NCBI RefSeq assembly: GCF_051014685.1
Contig: NW_027478389.1
Location: forward strand, 1,922,001-1,986,000
Length of the DNA: 64,000 bases
DNA from: Ptiloglossa arizonensis
Taxonomy: Eukaryota > Arthropoda > Insecta > Hymenoptera > Colletidae
Direction of reading: 5' to 3'
A program made the position numbers and the translations under genes. Positions within the stretch are counted from its first letter, which is position 1. The number at the start of each line of letters is the position of its first letter. Below the pieces are notes generated by a model. It was not told the DNA's origin. It made no database searches and worked only from the letters and a program-made list of their open reading frames with translations. Positions 10,802-23,023 of the stretch are shown piece by piece.

Positions 10802-11794
10802 GGAAAATTTTGATGGTTTCACAACCATTCCTTAACTTCAAACTCCCATATCTCGCGAACGGATTGACGAACTCGAGAAATTCCGGTTGCATCTGAAAGT
10901 AGAAACTCGCCCTATTACAATGGTGCCTGTACTTTCCCCCTGCGCCATTCCAGTCATTCGTTTCTAGCATCAGACTTGCGTAAATTTTGATGGTTTCTCA
11001 ACCATTCCTTAACTTCAAACTCCCATATCTCGCGAACGGATTAACGAACTCGAGAAGTTCCTGTTGTATCTGAAAGTAGAAACTCGCCCGATTACTATGG
11101 TATGTGTACTTTTCCCCTAGGCCATTCCAGTTATTGGTTTCAAATATCAGACATGCGAAAATTTTGATGGTTGCTCAACCATTCCTTAACTTCAAACTCC
11201 CATATCTCGCGAACGGATTGACCAACTCGAGAAATTCCTGTTGCGTCTGAAAGCAGAAACTCGCCCGATTACAATGGTGTGTGTATTTTTCCGCTAGGCC
11301 ATTGTAGTTATTTGTTTCGAGTATCAGACTTGCGAAAATTTTGATCGTTTCTCAATCATTCCTTAACTTCAAACTCCCATATCTCGCGAACGGATTGACG
11401 AACTCGAGAAATTCCTGTTGCATCTGAAAGTAGAAACTCGCCCGACTACAGTGGTGTCTGTACTTTACCCCTAGGCCATTCCAGTCATTCGTTTACAGCA
11501 TCAGACTTGCGAAAATTTTGATGGTTTGTCAACCATTCCTTCACTTCAAACTCCCATATCTAGCGAACGGATTGACGATCTCGAGAAATTCCTATTGCAT
11601 CTGAAAGTAGAAACTCGGCCGATTACAATGGTGTCTGTACTTTTCGCTGAGGCCATTCCAGTCATTCGTGTCTAGCATCAGACTTGCGAAAATTTTGATG
11701 GTTTCTCAACCATTCCTTAACTTCAATCTCCCACATCTCGCGAACGGATTGACGAACTCGAGAAATTCCGGTTGCATCTGAAAGTAGAATCTCG

Positions 11795-12100
11795 CCCGAT
11801 TACAATGGTGTGTGTACTTTTCCCCTTGGCCATTGTCGTTATTGGTTACGTGTATCAGACTTGCGAAAATTTTGATGGTTTCTCAACCATTCCATAACTT
11901 CAAACTCCCATATCTCGCGAACGGATTGACGAACTCGTGTATTTCCTGTTGCACCTGAAAGTAGAAACTCGCCCGATTACAATGGTATGTGTATTTTTCC
12001 CCTAGGCCATTCCAGTCGTTCGTTTCTAGCATCAGACTTGCGAAAATTTTGATGGAGTCTCAACCATTCATTAACTTCAAACTCCCATATCTCGAGAACG
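11795..12100. repeat. Block g, copy 1 (about 1.7 monomers)
   Basis: Carries ccccttggccattgtcg, ggttacgtgtatc, ccataacttc and aactcgtgtatttcc with gcacctg, followed by a P-type end and caaccattcattaac. This combination recurs at 23,269-23,574, about 11.5 kb away (65 monomers less 31 bp of indels). It is the longest-range block match I found. Confidence 0.75.
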
Positions 12101-12545
12101 GATTCACGAACTCGAGAAATTCCTGCTGTATCTGAAAGTAGAAACTCGCCCGATTACAATGGTATGTGTAGTTTTCCCCTAGGCCATTCCAGTTATTGGT
12201 TTCGAGTATCAGACTTGCGAAGATTATGATGGTTTCTGCACCATTCCTTAACTTCAAACTCCCATATCCCGCGAACGGATTGACGTAATCGAGAAACTCC
12301 TGTCGCATCTGAAAGCAGAAACGCGCCCCATTACAACGGTATGTGTATTTTTCCCCTAGGCCATTGTAGTTATTGGTTTCGAGTATCAGACTTGCGAAAA
12401 TTTTGATGGTTTCTCAACCATTCCTTAACTTCAAACTCCCATATCTAGCGAACGGATAGACGAACTCGAAAAATTCCTGTTGCATCTGAAAGTAGAAACT
12501 CGCCCGATTACAATGGTATGTGTACTTTTCCCCTAGGCAATTCCA

Positions 12546-13393
12546 GTCATTCGTTTCTAGCATCAGACATGCGAAAATTTTGATGGTTTCTCAACCATTC
12601 CTTAACTTCAAACTCCCATATCCCGCGAACGGATTGACGAACTCGAGAAGTTCCTGTTGCATCTGAAAGCAGAAACTCGCCCGATTACAATAGTGTGTGT
12701 ATTTTTCCGCTAGGCCATTGTAGTTATTTGTTTCGAGTGTCAGACTTGCGAAAATTTTGATCGTTTCTCAATCATTCCTTAACTTCAAACTCCCATATCT
12801 CGCGAACGGATTGACGAACTCGAGAAATTCCTGTTGCATCTGAAAGTAGAAACTCGCCCGATTACAATGGTATGTGTACTTTTCCCCTAGGCCATTCCAG
12901 TCGTTCGTTTCTAGCATCAGACTTGCGAAAATTTTGATGGTTTCTCAACCATTCCTTAACTTCAAACTTCCATATCTCGGGAACGGATAGACGTACTCGA
13001 GAAATTCCTGTTGTATCTGAAAGTAGAGACTCGCCCGGTTACAATGGTATGTGTTCTTTTCCCCTAGGCCATTCCAGTTATTGGTTTCGAGTATCAGACT
13101 TGCGAAAATTTAGATGGTTTCTCAACCATTCCTTAACTTCAAACTCCCATATCTCGCGAACGGATTGACGAACTCGAGAAATTCCTGTTGCATCTGAAAG
13201 TAGAAACTCGCCCGATTACAATGGCGTGTGTACTTTTCCCCTAGGCCATTCCAGTTATTGGTTTCGAGTATCAGACTTGGGAAAATTTTGATGGTTTCAC
13301 AACCATTCCTTAACTTCAAACTCCCATATCTCGCGAACGGATTGACGAACTCGAGAAATTCCGGTTGCATCTGAATGTAGAAACTCGCCCAAT
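12546..13393. repeat. Block f, copy 2
   Basis: Counterpart of 10,068-10,915 at +2,478 bp. It diverges just before a monomer with a 1-bp insertion (ggccttttgtag). Confidence 0.85.
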
Positions 13394-13860
13394 TACAACG
13401 GTATGTGTATTTTTCCCCTAGGCCTTTTGTAGTTATTGGTTTCGAGTATCAGACTTGCGCAGATTATGATGGTTACTCAACCATTCCTTAACTTCAAACT
13501 CCCATATCTCGCAGACGGATTGACGAACTCGAGAAATTCCTGTTGCATCTGAAAGTAGAAACTCGCCCGATTACAATGGTATGTGTACTTTTCCCCTAGG
13601 CAATTCCAGTTATTGGTTTCGAGTATCAGACTTGCGAAAATTATGATGGTTTCTGCACCATTCCTTAACTTCAAACTTAAATATATCGCGAACGGATTGA
13701 CGAACTCGAGAAATTCCCGTTGCATCTGAAAGTAGAAACTCGCCCGATTACAATGGCGTTTGTACTTTTCCCCTAGGCCATTCCAGTTATTGGTTTCGAG
13801 TATCAGACTTGCGAAAATTTTGATGGTTTCACAACCATTCCTTAACTTCAAACTCCCATA

Positions 13861-14055
13861 TCTCGCGAACGGATAGGCGAACTCGAGAATTTCCTGTTGC
13901 ATCTGAAAGTAGAAACTCTCACGATAACAACGGTATGTGTATTTTACCGCTAGGCCACTTTAGTTATTGGTTTCGAGTATCGGACTTGCGAAAATTTTAA
14001 TGGTTTCTCAACCATTCCTTAACTTCAAACTCCCATATCTCGCGGACGGATTGAC
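13861..14055. repeat. Block h, copy 1 (about 1 monomer)
   Basis: Carries ggataggcgaactcgag with ctctcacgataac, taccgctagg, gatttt-class shift ttttaatgg and tcgcggacgg. The same set recurs at 16,669-16,860 (16 monomers apart after allowing for the 28-bp deletion between). It is an early occurrence of the ttaccgctagg right half that dominates zone B. Confidence 0.75.
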
Positions 14056-14389
14056 GAACTCGTGTATTTCCTGTTACACCTGAAAGTAGAAACTCGCCCG
14101 ATTACAATGGTGTGTGTATTTTCCCGGTAGGCCATTGTAGTTATTTGTTTCGAGTATCAGTCTTGGGAAAATTTTGATCGTTTCTCAATCATTCCATAAC
14201 TTCAAACTCCCATATCTCGCGAACGGATCGACGAACTCGAGAAATTCCTGTTGCATCTGAAAGTAGAAACTCGCCCGATGACAATGGTATGTGTACTTTT
14301 TGCCCCTAGGCCGTTCCAGGTATTGGTTTCGAGTATCAGACTTGCGAAAATAATGATGGTTTCTGCACCATTCCTTAACTTCAAACTCC

Positions 14390-14636
14390 CATATCTCGCA
14401 GACGGACTGACGAACTCGAGAAATTCCTGTTGCATCTGAAAGTAGAAACTCGCCCGATTACAATGGTATGTGTACTTTTCGCCTAGGCCATTCCAGTTAT
14501 TGGTTTCGAGTATCAGACTTGCGAAGATTATGATGGTTTCTGCATCATTCCTTAACTTCAAACTCCCATATCTCGCGAACGGATTGACGTAATCGAGAAA
14601 CTCCTGTCGCATATGAAAGCAGAAACGCGCCCCATT
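14390..14636. repeat. Block i, copy 1 with a 28-bp internal deletion
   Basis: Shares cgcagacggactgacg, gcgaagattatg and gacgtaatcgag with 17,550-17,796. At about 14,637 this copy jumps from attac to tttgtagttattgg and so lacks about 28 bp, including the CCTAGG region. The offset of 3,160 bp equals 18 monomers minus 28 plus a 2-bp insertion. This deletion changes the register of everything downstream. Confidence 0.85.
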
Positions 14637-15060
14637 ACTTTGTAGTTATTGGTTTCGAGTGTCAGACTTGCGTAAATTTTGATGGTTTCTCAACCATTCC
14701 TTAACTTCAAACTCCCATATGTCGCGAACGGATTGACGAACTCGAGAAATGCCATTTTCATCTGAAAGCAGAAACTCGCCCGATTACAGTGGTGTCTGTA
14801 CTTTTCCCCTAGGCCATTCCGGTCGTTCGTTTCTAGCATCAGACCTGCGAAAATTTTGATGGTTTCTCAACCATTCCTTAACTTCAAACTCCCATATCCC
14901 GCGAACGGATTGACGAACTCGAGAAATTCCTGTTGCATCTGAAAGCAGAAACTCGCCCGATTACAATGGTGTGTGTATTTTTCCGCTAGGCCATTGTAGT
15001 TATTTGTTCCGAGTATCAGACTTGCGAAAATTTTGATCGTTTCTCAATCATTCCTTAACT

Positions 15061-15400
15061 TCAAACTCCCATATCTCGCGAACGGATTGACGAACTCGAG
15101 AAATGCCATTTGCATCTGAAAGTAGAAACTCGCCCGATGACAATGGTATGCGTACTTTTTGCCCCTAGGCCATTCCAGTTATTGGTTTCGAGTATCAGAC
15201 TTGCGAAAATTATGATGGTTTCTGCACCATTCCTTAAATTCAAACTCCCATATCTCGCGAACGGATTGACGAACTCGAGAAATTCCTATTGCATCTGAAA
15301 GTAGAAACTCGCCCAATTACAATGGTGTCTGTACTTTTCCCCTAGGCCATTCCAGTCATTCGTTTCTAGCATCAGACCTGCGAAAATTTTGATGGTTTCT
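15061..15400. repeat. Block j, copy 1 (about 2 monomers)
   Basis: Monomer with aaatgccatttgc, cgcccgatgac and the 2-bp insertion acttttt/gcccc, followed by a cctattgc/cgcccaatt monomer. It recurs at 24,256-24,590 and, with cgcacgatgac, at 8002 and 8712. The insertion marks one lineage of monomers spread over 16 kb. Confidence 0.8.
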
Positions 15401-16668
15401 CAACCATTCCTTAACTTCAAACTCCCATATCTCGCAGAAGGATTGACGAACTCGAGAAATTCCCGTTGCGTCTGAAAGTAGAAACTCGCCCGATTACAAT
15501 GGTGTCTGTACTTTTCCCCTAGGCCATTCCAGTCGTTCGTTTCTAGCATCAGACTTGCGAAAATTTTGATGGAGTCTCAACCATTCATTAACTTCAAACT
15601 CCCATATCACGCGAACGGATTCACGAAATCGAGAAATTCCTGCTGTATCTGAAAGTAGAAACTCACCCGATTACAATGGTATGTGTACTTTTCCCCTAGG
15701 CCATTCCAGTTATTTGTTTCGTGTATCAGACTTGCGAAGATTATGATGGTTTCTGCACCATTCCTTAACTTCAAACTCCCATATCTCGCGAACGGATTGA
15801 CGAACTCGAGAAATTCCTGTTGCATCTGAAAGTAGAAACTCGCCCGATTACAGTGGTGTCTGTACTTTTCCCCTAGGCCATTCCAGTCGTTCGTTTCTAG
15901 CATCAGACCTGCGAAAATTTTGATGGTTTCTCAACAATTCCTTAACTTCAAACTCCCATATCCCGCGAACGGATAGACGAACTCGAGAAATTCCTGTTGT
16001 ATCTGAAAGTAGAAACTGGCCCGATTACAATGGTATGTGTACTTTTCCCCTAGGCCATTCCAGTCATTCGTTTCTATCATCAGACTTGCGAAAATTTTGA
16101 TCGTTTCTCAACCATTCCTTAATTTCAAACTCCCATATCTCGCGAACGGATTGGCGTAATCGAGAAACTCCTGTCGCATCTGAAAGCACAAACGCGCCCG
16201 ATTACAACGGTATGTGTATTTTTCCCATAGGCCATTGTAGCTATTGGTTTCGAGTATCAGACTTGCGAAAATTTTGATGGTTTCTCAACCATTCCTTAAC
16301 TTCGAACTCCCATATCTCGCGAACGGATTGACGAACTCGAGAAATTCCTGTTGCATCTGATAGTAGAAACTCGCCCGATTACAATGGTGTCTGTACTTTT
16401 CCCCTAGGCCATTCCAGTCGTTCGTTTCTAGCATCAGACTTGCGAAAATTTTGATGGTGTCTCAACCATTCATTAACTTCAAACTCCCATACCTCGCGAA
16501 CGGATTCACGAAATCGAGAAATTCCTGCTGTATCTGAAAGTAGAAACACGCCCGATGCCAATGGTGTGTGTACTTTTCCCCTAGGCCATTCCAGTTATTG
16601 GTTTCGAGTATCAGACTTGCGAAAATTTTGATGGTTTCTCAACCGTTCCTTAACTTCAAACTCCCATA

Positions 16669-16860
16669 TCTCGCGAACGGATAGGCGAACTCGAGAATTT
16701 CCTGTTGCATCTGAAAGTAGAAACTCTCACGATAACAACGGTATGTGTATTTTACCGCTAGGCCATTTTAGCTATTGGTTTCGAGTATCAGACTTGCGAA
16801 AATTTTAATGGTTTCTAAACCATTCCTTAACTTCAAACTCCCATATCTCGCGGACGGATT
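16669..16860. repeat. Block h, copy 2
   Basis: Counterpart of 13,861-14,055. Differences include ccattttagc for ccactttagt and cagactt for cggactt. Confidence 0.75.
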
Positions 16861-17549
16861 GACGAACTCGAGAAATTCCTGTTGCATCTGAAAGTAGAAA
16901 CTCGCCCGATTAGAATGGTGCATGAACTTTTCCCCTGGGCCATTCCAGTCATTCGTTTCTAGCATCAGACTTGCGAAAATTTTGATGGTTTCTCAACCAT
17001 TCCTTAACTTCAATCTCCCACATCTCGCGAACGGATTGACGAACTCGAGAAATTCCGGTTGCATCTGAAAGTAGAATCTCGCCCGATTACAATGGTGTGT
17101 GTACTTTTCCCCTTGGCCATTGTAGTTATTGGATACGTGTATCAGACTTGCGAAAATTTTGATGGTTTCTCAACCATTCCTTAACATCAAACTCCCATAT
17201 GTCGCGAACGGATTGGCGAACTCGAGAAATTCCGGTTGCATCTGAAAGTAGAAACTCGCCCGATTACAATGGTGTGTGTACTTTTCCCCTTGGCCATTGT
17301 AGTTATTGGTTACGGGTATCAGACTTTCGAAAATTTTGATGGTTTCTCAACCTTTCCTTAACTTCAATCTCCCACATCTCGCGAACGGATTGACGAACTC
17401 GAGAAATTCCGGTTGCACCTGAAAGTAGAATCTCGCCCGATTACAATGGTGAGTGTACTTTTCCCCTAGGCCATTCCAGTCGTTCGTTTCTAGCATCAGA
17501 CTTGCGAAAATTTTGATGGTTTCTCAACCATTCCTTAACTTCAAACTCC

Positions 17550-17796
17550 CATATCTCGCAGACGGACTGACGAACTCGAGAAATTCCTGTTGCATCTGAA
17601 AGTAGAAACTCGCCCGATTACAATGGTATGTGTACTTTTCCCCTAGGCCATTCCAGTTATTGGTTTCGAGTATCAGACTTGCGAAGATTATGATGGTTTC
17701 TGCACCATTCCTTAACTTCAAACTCCCATATCTCGCGAACGGATTGACGTAATCGAGAAATTCCTGTCGCATCTGAAAGCAGAAACGCGCCCGATT
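17550..17796. repeat. Block i, copy 2 (intact)
   Basis: Counterpart of 14,390-14,636 without the deletion. Confidence 0.8.
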
Positions 17797-17876
17797 ACAA
17801 CGGTATGTGTACTTTTCCCCTAGGCCATTCTAGTTATTGGTTTCGAGTATCAGAGTTGCGAAAATTTTGATGGTTT

Positions 17877-18600
17877 CTCAACCATCGCTTATGTCCAACC
17901 TCTGATATTTCGCGTACGGATTGACGAATCCGAAGAGTTTCTGTTGCATCTGAAAGTTGAAACTCTCACGATTACAACGGTATGTTTATTTTTCCGCTAG
18001 GCCATTGTAGTTATTTGTTTCGAGTATCACATGCGAAAAATTTGATGGTTTCTCAACCATTCCATAACTTCAAACTCCCATATCTCGCGAACGGATTGAC
18101 GAACTCGAGAAATTCCTGTTGCATCTGAAAGTGGAAACTCTCACGATTACAACGATATGTGTATTTTACCGCTAGGCCATTGCAGTTATTGGTTTCGAAT
18201 ATCAGACTTGCGAAAATTTTGATGGTTTCTCAACCATTCCTTAACTTCAATCTCCCATATCTCGCGAACGGATTGACGAACTCGATAAATTCCTGTTGCA
18301 TCTGAAAGTAGAAACTCGCCGGATTACAATGGTCTCTGTACTTTTCCCCTAGGCCATTTCAGTCATTCGTTTCTAGCATCAGACTTGCGAGAATTTTGAT
18401 GGTTTCTCAACCATCCCTTAACTTCAAACTCCCATATCACGCGACCGGATAGACGAACTCGAGAAATTCCTGTTGCATCTGAAAGTAGAAACTCTCACGA
18501 TTACAACGGTATGTGTATTTTACCGCTAGGCCATTGTTGTTATTGGTTTCGAGTATCAGACTTGCGAAAATTTTGATGGCTTCTCAACCATTCCTTAATT
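17877..18600. repeat. Block k, copy 1 (about 4 monomers)
   Basis: Begins with the R variant ttatgtccaacctctg and gcgtacgg with gaagagtttc, then a monomer with a shortened gtatcac/gcgaaaa junction, then aagtggaaactctcacg and ccattgcag. The series recurs at about 27,425-28,018 and 30,608-31,201, so it exists three times. Confidence 0.8.
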
Positions 18601-19020
18601 TCAAACTCCCATATCTCGCGAACGGATTGACGAACTCGAGAAATTCCTGTTGCATCTGAAAGTAGAAACTCTCACGATTACATCGGTATGTGTATTTTAC
18701 CGCTAGGCCGTTGTTGTTATTTGTTTCGAGTATCAGACTTGCGAAAATTTTGATGGTTTCTCAACCATTCCTTAACTTCAAACTCCCATATCACGCGACC
18801 GGATTGACGAACTCGAGAAATTCCTGTTGCATCTGAAAGTAGAAACTCTCACGATTACAACGGTATGTGTATTTTACCGCTAGGCCATTGTTGTTATTGG
18901 TTTCGAGTATCAGACTTGCGAAAATTTTGATGGTTTCTCAACCATTCCTTAACTTCAATCTCCCATATCTCGCGAACGGATTGACGAACTCGATAAATTC
19001 CTGTTGCATCTGAAAGGAGA

Positions 19021-21490
19021 AACTCGCCCAATTACAATGGTGTCTGTACTTTACCCCTAGGCCATTCCAGTCCTTCGTTTCTAGCATCAGACTTGCGAAA
19101 ATTTTGATGGTTTGTCAACCATTCCTTAATTTCAAACTCCCATATCCCGCGAACGGATTGACGAACTCGAGAAATTCCTGTTGCATCTGAAAGCAGAAAC
19201 TCGCCCGATTACAATGGTATGTGTATTTTTCCGCTAGGCCATTGTAGTTATTTGTTTCGAGTATCAGACTTGCGAAAATTTTGATCGTTTCTCAATCATT
19301 CCTTAACTTCAAACTCCCATATCTAGCGAACGGATAGACGAACTCGAAAAATTCCTATTGCATCTGAAAGTAGAAACTCGGCCGATTACAATGGTGTGTG
19401 TACTTTTCCACTAGGGCATTCCAGTCATTCGTTTCTAGCATCAGACTTGCGTAAATTTTGATGTTTCTCAACCATTCCTTAACTTCAAACTCCCATATCT
19501 CGCGAACGGATTGACGAACTCGAGAAATTCCTATTGCATCTGAAAGTAGAAACTCGCCCAATTACAATGGTGTCTGTACTTTACCCCTAGGCCATTCCAA
19601 TCATTCGTTTCTAGCATCAGACTTGCGAAAATATTGATGGTTTGTCAACCATTCCTTAACTTCAAACTATCATATCTAGCGAACGGATAGACGAACTCAA
19701 AAATTCCTATTGCATCTGAAAGTAGAAACTTGGCCGATTACAATGGTGTGTGTACTCTTCCACTAGGACATTCCAGTCATTCGTTTCTAGCATCAGACTT
19801 GCGAAAATTTTGATCGTTTCTCAATCATTCCTTAACTTCAAACTCCCATATCTAGCGAACGGATAGACGAACTCGAAAAATTCCTATTGCATCTGAAAGT
19901 AGAAACTCGGCCGATTACAATGGTGTGTGTACTTTTCCACTAGGGCATTCCAGTCATTCGTTTCTAGCATCAGACTTGCGTAAATTTTGATGTTTCTCAA
20001 CCATTCCTTAACTTCAAACTCCCACATCTCGCGAACGGATTGACGAACTCGAGAAATTCCTGTTGTATCTGAAAGTAGAAACTCGCCCGATTACAATGGT
20101 ATGTGTACTTTTCCCCTAGGCTATTCCAGTTATTGGTTTCAAATATCAGACTTGCGAAAATTTTGATCGTTTCTCAACCATTCCTTAACTTCAAACTCCC
20201 ATATCTCGCGAACGGATTGACGAACTCGAGAAATGCCATTTTCATCTGAAAGCAGAAACTCGCCCGATTACAATGGTGTCTGTACTTTTCCGCTAGGCCA
20301 TTCCGGTCGTTCGTTTCTAGCATCAGACCTGCGAAAATTTTGATGGTTTCTCAACCATTCCTTAACTTCAAACTCCCATATCTCGCGAACGGTTTGACGA
20401 ACTCGAGAAATGCCAATTGCGTCTGAAAGCAGAAACTCGCCCGATTACAATGGTATGTGTATTTTTCCCCTAGGCCATTGTAGTTATTGGTTTCGAGTAT
20501 CAGACTTGCGAAAATTTTGATGGTTTCTCAACCATTCCTTAACTTGAAACTCCCATATCCCGCGAACGGATTGACGAACTCGAGAAATTCCTGTTGCATC
20601 TGAAAGCAGAAACTCGCCCGATTACAATGGTGTCTGTACTTTTCCCCTAGGCCATTCCAGTCATTCGTTTCTAGCATCAGACTTGCGAAAACTTTGATGG
20701 TTTCTCAACCATTCCTTAAGTTCAAACTCCCATATCTCGCGAAGGGATAGACGTACTCGAGAAATTCCTGTTGCATTTGAAAGTAGAAACTCGCCCGATT
20801 ACCATGGTGTGTGTACTTTTCCCCTTGGCCATTGTAGTTATTGGTTACGTGTATCAGACTTGCGAAAATTTTGATGGTTTCTCAACCATTCCTTAAATTC
20901 AAACTCCCATATCTCGCGAACGGATTGACGATCTCGAGTATTTCCTGTTGCACCTGAAAGTAGAAACTCGACCAATTACAATTGTGTGTGTACTTTTCCC
21001 CTAGTCCATTCCAGTTATTCGTTTCTAGCATCAGAATTGCGAAAATTTTGATCGTTTCTCAACCATCGCTTAAGTCCAAACTCCGACATTTCGCGAACGG
21101 ATTAACGAATCCGAAAAGTTTCTGTTGCATCTGAAAGTAGAAACTCTCACGATTACAACGGTATGTGTATTTTACCGCTAGGCCATTTTTGTTATTGGTT
21201 TCGAGTATCAGACTTGCGAAAAATTTGAAGGTTTCACAACCATTCCTTAACTTCAATCTCCCACATCTCGCGAACGGATTGACGAACTCGAGAAATTCCG
21301 GTCGCATCTGAAAGTAGAGACTCGCCCGATTACAAAGGTGTGTGTATTTTTCCCCTTGGCCATTGTAGTTATTGGTTACGTGTATCAGACTTGCGAAAAT
21401 TTTGATGATTTCTCAACCATTCATTAACTTCAAACTTCCATATCTCGCGAACGGATTGACGAACTCGACAATTTCCTGTTGCATCTGAAA
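19021..21490. repeat. Block l, copy 1 (about 14 monomers)
   Basis: Corresponds to 24,500-27,324. From 19,021 to about 19,795 the offset is 5,479 bp. This copy then has one extra monomer (about 19,800-20,000, itself a repeat of 19,270-19,480), changing the offset to 5,303. After about 20,340 the offset is 5,834, because the other copy has three extra monomers. Diagnostic variants are gtccttcg, actatcatatctagc, gatgtttctc, ggctattcc with caaatatcag, and tttgaaggtttcacaacc. Confidence 0.85.
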
Positions 21491-22139
21491 GTAGAAACTC
21501 GCCGGATTACAATGGTGTCTGTACTTTTCCCCTAGGCCATTTCAGTCATTCGTTTCTAGCATCAGACTTGCGAGAATTTTGATGGTTTCTCAACCATCCC
21601 TTAACTTCAAAATCCCATATCACGCGACCGGATTGACGAACTCGAGAAATTCCTGTTGCATCTGAAAGTAGAAGCTCTCGCGATTACAACGGTATGTGTA
21701 TTTTACCGCTAGGCCATTGTTGTTATTGGTTTCGAGTATCAGACTTGCGAAAATTTTGATGGTTTCTCAACCATTCCTTAATTTCAAACTCCCATATCTC
21801 GCGAACGGATTGACGAACTCGAGAAATTCCTGTTGCATCTGAAAGTAGAAACTCTCACGATTACATCGGTATGTGCATTTTACCGCTAGGCCATTGTTGT
21901 TATTTGTTTCGAGTATCAGACTTGCGAAAATTTTGATGGTTTCTCATCCATTCCTTAACTTCAAACTCCCATATCTCGCGGACGGATTGACGAACTCGAG
22001 AAAATCCTGTTGCATCTGAAAGTAGAAACTAGCCCGATTACAATGGTGTGTGTACTTTTCCCCTACGCCATTCCAGTTATTGGTTTCGAGTATCAGACTT
22101 GCGGAAAATTGATGGTTTCTCAACCATTTCTCAACTCCA

Positions 22140-23023
22140 AACTCTGATATTTCGCGAACGGATTGACGAATCCGAAAAGTTTCTGTTGCATCTGAAAGTA
22201 GAAACTTTCGCGATAACAACGGTATGTGTATTTTACCGCTAGGCCATTGTAGTTATTGGTTTCGAGTATCAGACTTGCGAAAACTTTGATGGTTTCTCAA
22301 CCATTCCTTGACTTCAAACTCCCATATCTCGCGAACGGATTGACGAACTCGAGTATTTCCTGTTGCACCTGAAAGTAGAAACTCGCCCGATTACAATGGT
22401 GTGTGTACTTTCCCCTTGGCCATTGTCGTTATTGGTTACGTGTATCAGACTTGCGAAAATTTTGATGGTTTCTCAACCATTCCTTAACTTCAAACTCCCA
22501 TATCTCGCGAACGGATTGACGAACTCGAGAAATTCCTGTTGCATCTGAAAATAGAAACTCTCCCGATTACAACGGTATGTGTATTTTCCCCCTGGGCCAT
22601 TGTAGTTATTGGTTTCGAGTTTCAGATTTGCGAAAATTTTGATGGTTTCTCAACCATTCCTAAACTTCAAACTCCCATATCTCGCGAACGGATTGACGAA
22701 TTCGAAAACTTCCGGTTGCATCTGAAAGGAGAAACTCGCCCGATTAGAATGGTGTCTGTACTTTTCCCCTTGGCCATCCAGTCATTCGTTTCTAGCATCA
22801 GACTTGCGAGAATTTTGGTGGTTTCTCAACCATTCCTTAACTTCAAACTCCCATATCTCGCTGTCGGATTGACGAACTCGAGAAATTCCTGTTGCATCTA
22901 AAAGTAGAAACTCGCCCGATTACAATGGTGTCTCTACTTTTCCCCTAGGAAATTCCAGTTATTCGTTTCTAGCATCGGAATTGCGAAAATTTTGATGGTT
23001 TCTCAACCATCGCTTAAGTCCAA
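22140..23023. repeat. Five-monomer tandem unit (884 bp), copy 1
   Basis: Order: R-type; tcgcgataac with taccgctagg and ccttgacttc; cgagtatttcc with ccttggccattgtcg; a ctctcccgatt monomer; gaattcgaaaacttcc with ccttggccatcc; ttggtggtttc with ctcgctgtcgg and ggaaattcc. The period to the next copy is 884 bp (5 monomers minus 1). Confidence 0.8.

Larger units (their letters stand above)
10068..10915. repeat. Block f, copy 1 (about 4.8 monomers)
   Basis: Variants gagaagttcc, gatcgtttctcaatcatt, ctcgggaacggatagacgtac with gtgttctttt, and gacttgggaaaatttt with tttcacaacc. They recur at 12,546-13,393, offset 2,478 bp (14 monomers exactly). Loss of the usual stop codon in the tcacaacc monomer gives the long reverse-strand frame over this block. 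Confidence 0.85.
1..17876. repeat. Zone A: P- and Q-type monomers
   Basis: About 101 monomers. Two right-end types are interspersed without strict alternation: P (ttcgtttctagcatcag, usually after gtgtctgtac) and Q (ttggtttcgagtatcag, often after tgtatttttcc). Left-half variants include cgcagacgg, tatcccgcg, aaatgccatttgc and tctgcacc. No R-type left half (cttaagtcc) occurs here. The zone is a patchwork of blocks of 2-7 monomers that reappear elsewhere in the zone. No gene or other element was seen in it. Confidence 0.85.

Noticed and set aside
13477..13902. Open reading frames of 60-141 codons on both strands, many with the same peptide
   Set aside because: They are the satellite read in frame through consecutive 59-codon monomers, with equivalent frames on both strands at many places. 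They have no ribosome or promoter context, no known domain, and ends set by one variable stop position. None is annotated as a gene.
22539..22901. 120-codon forward frame starting at the atgcatctg-like stretch
   Set aside because: It spans two monomers of the same repeat. The Met comes from the tgcatctg motif present in almost every unit, and the peptide repeats itself with period 59.
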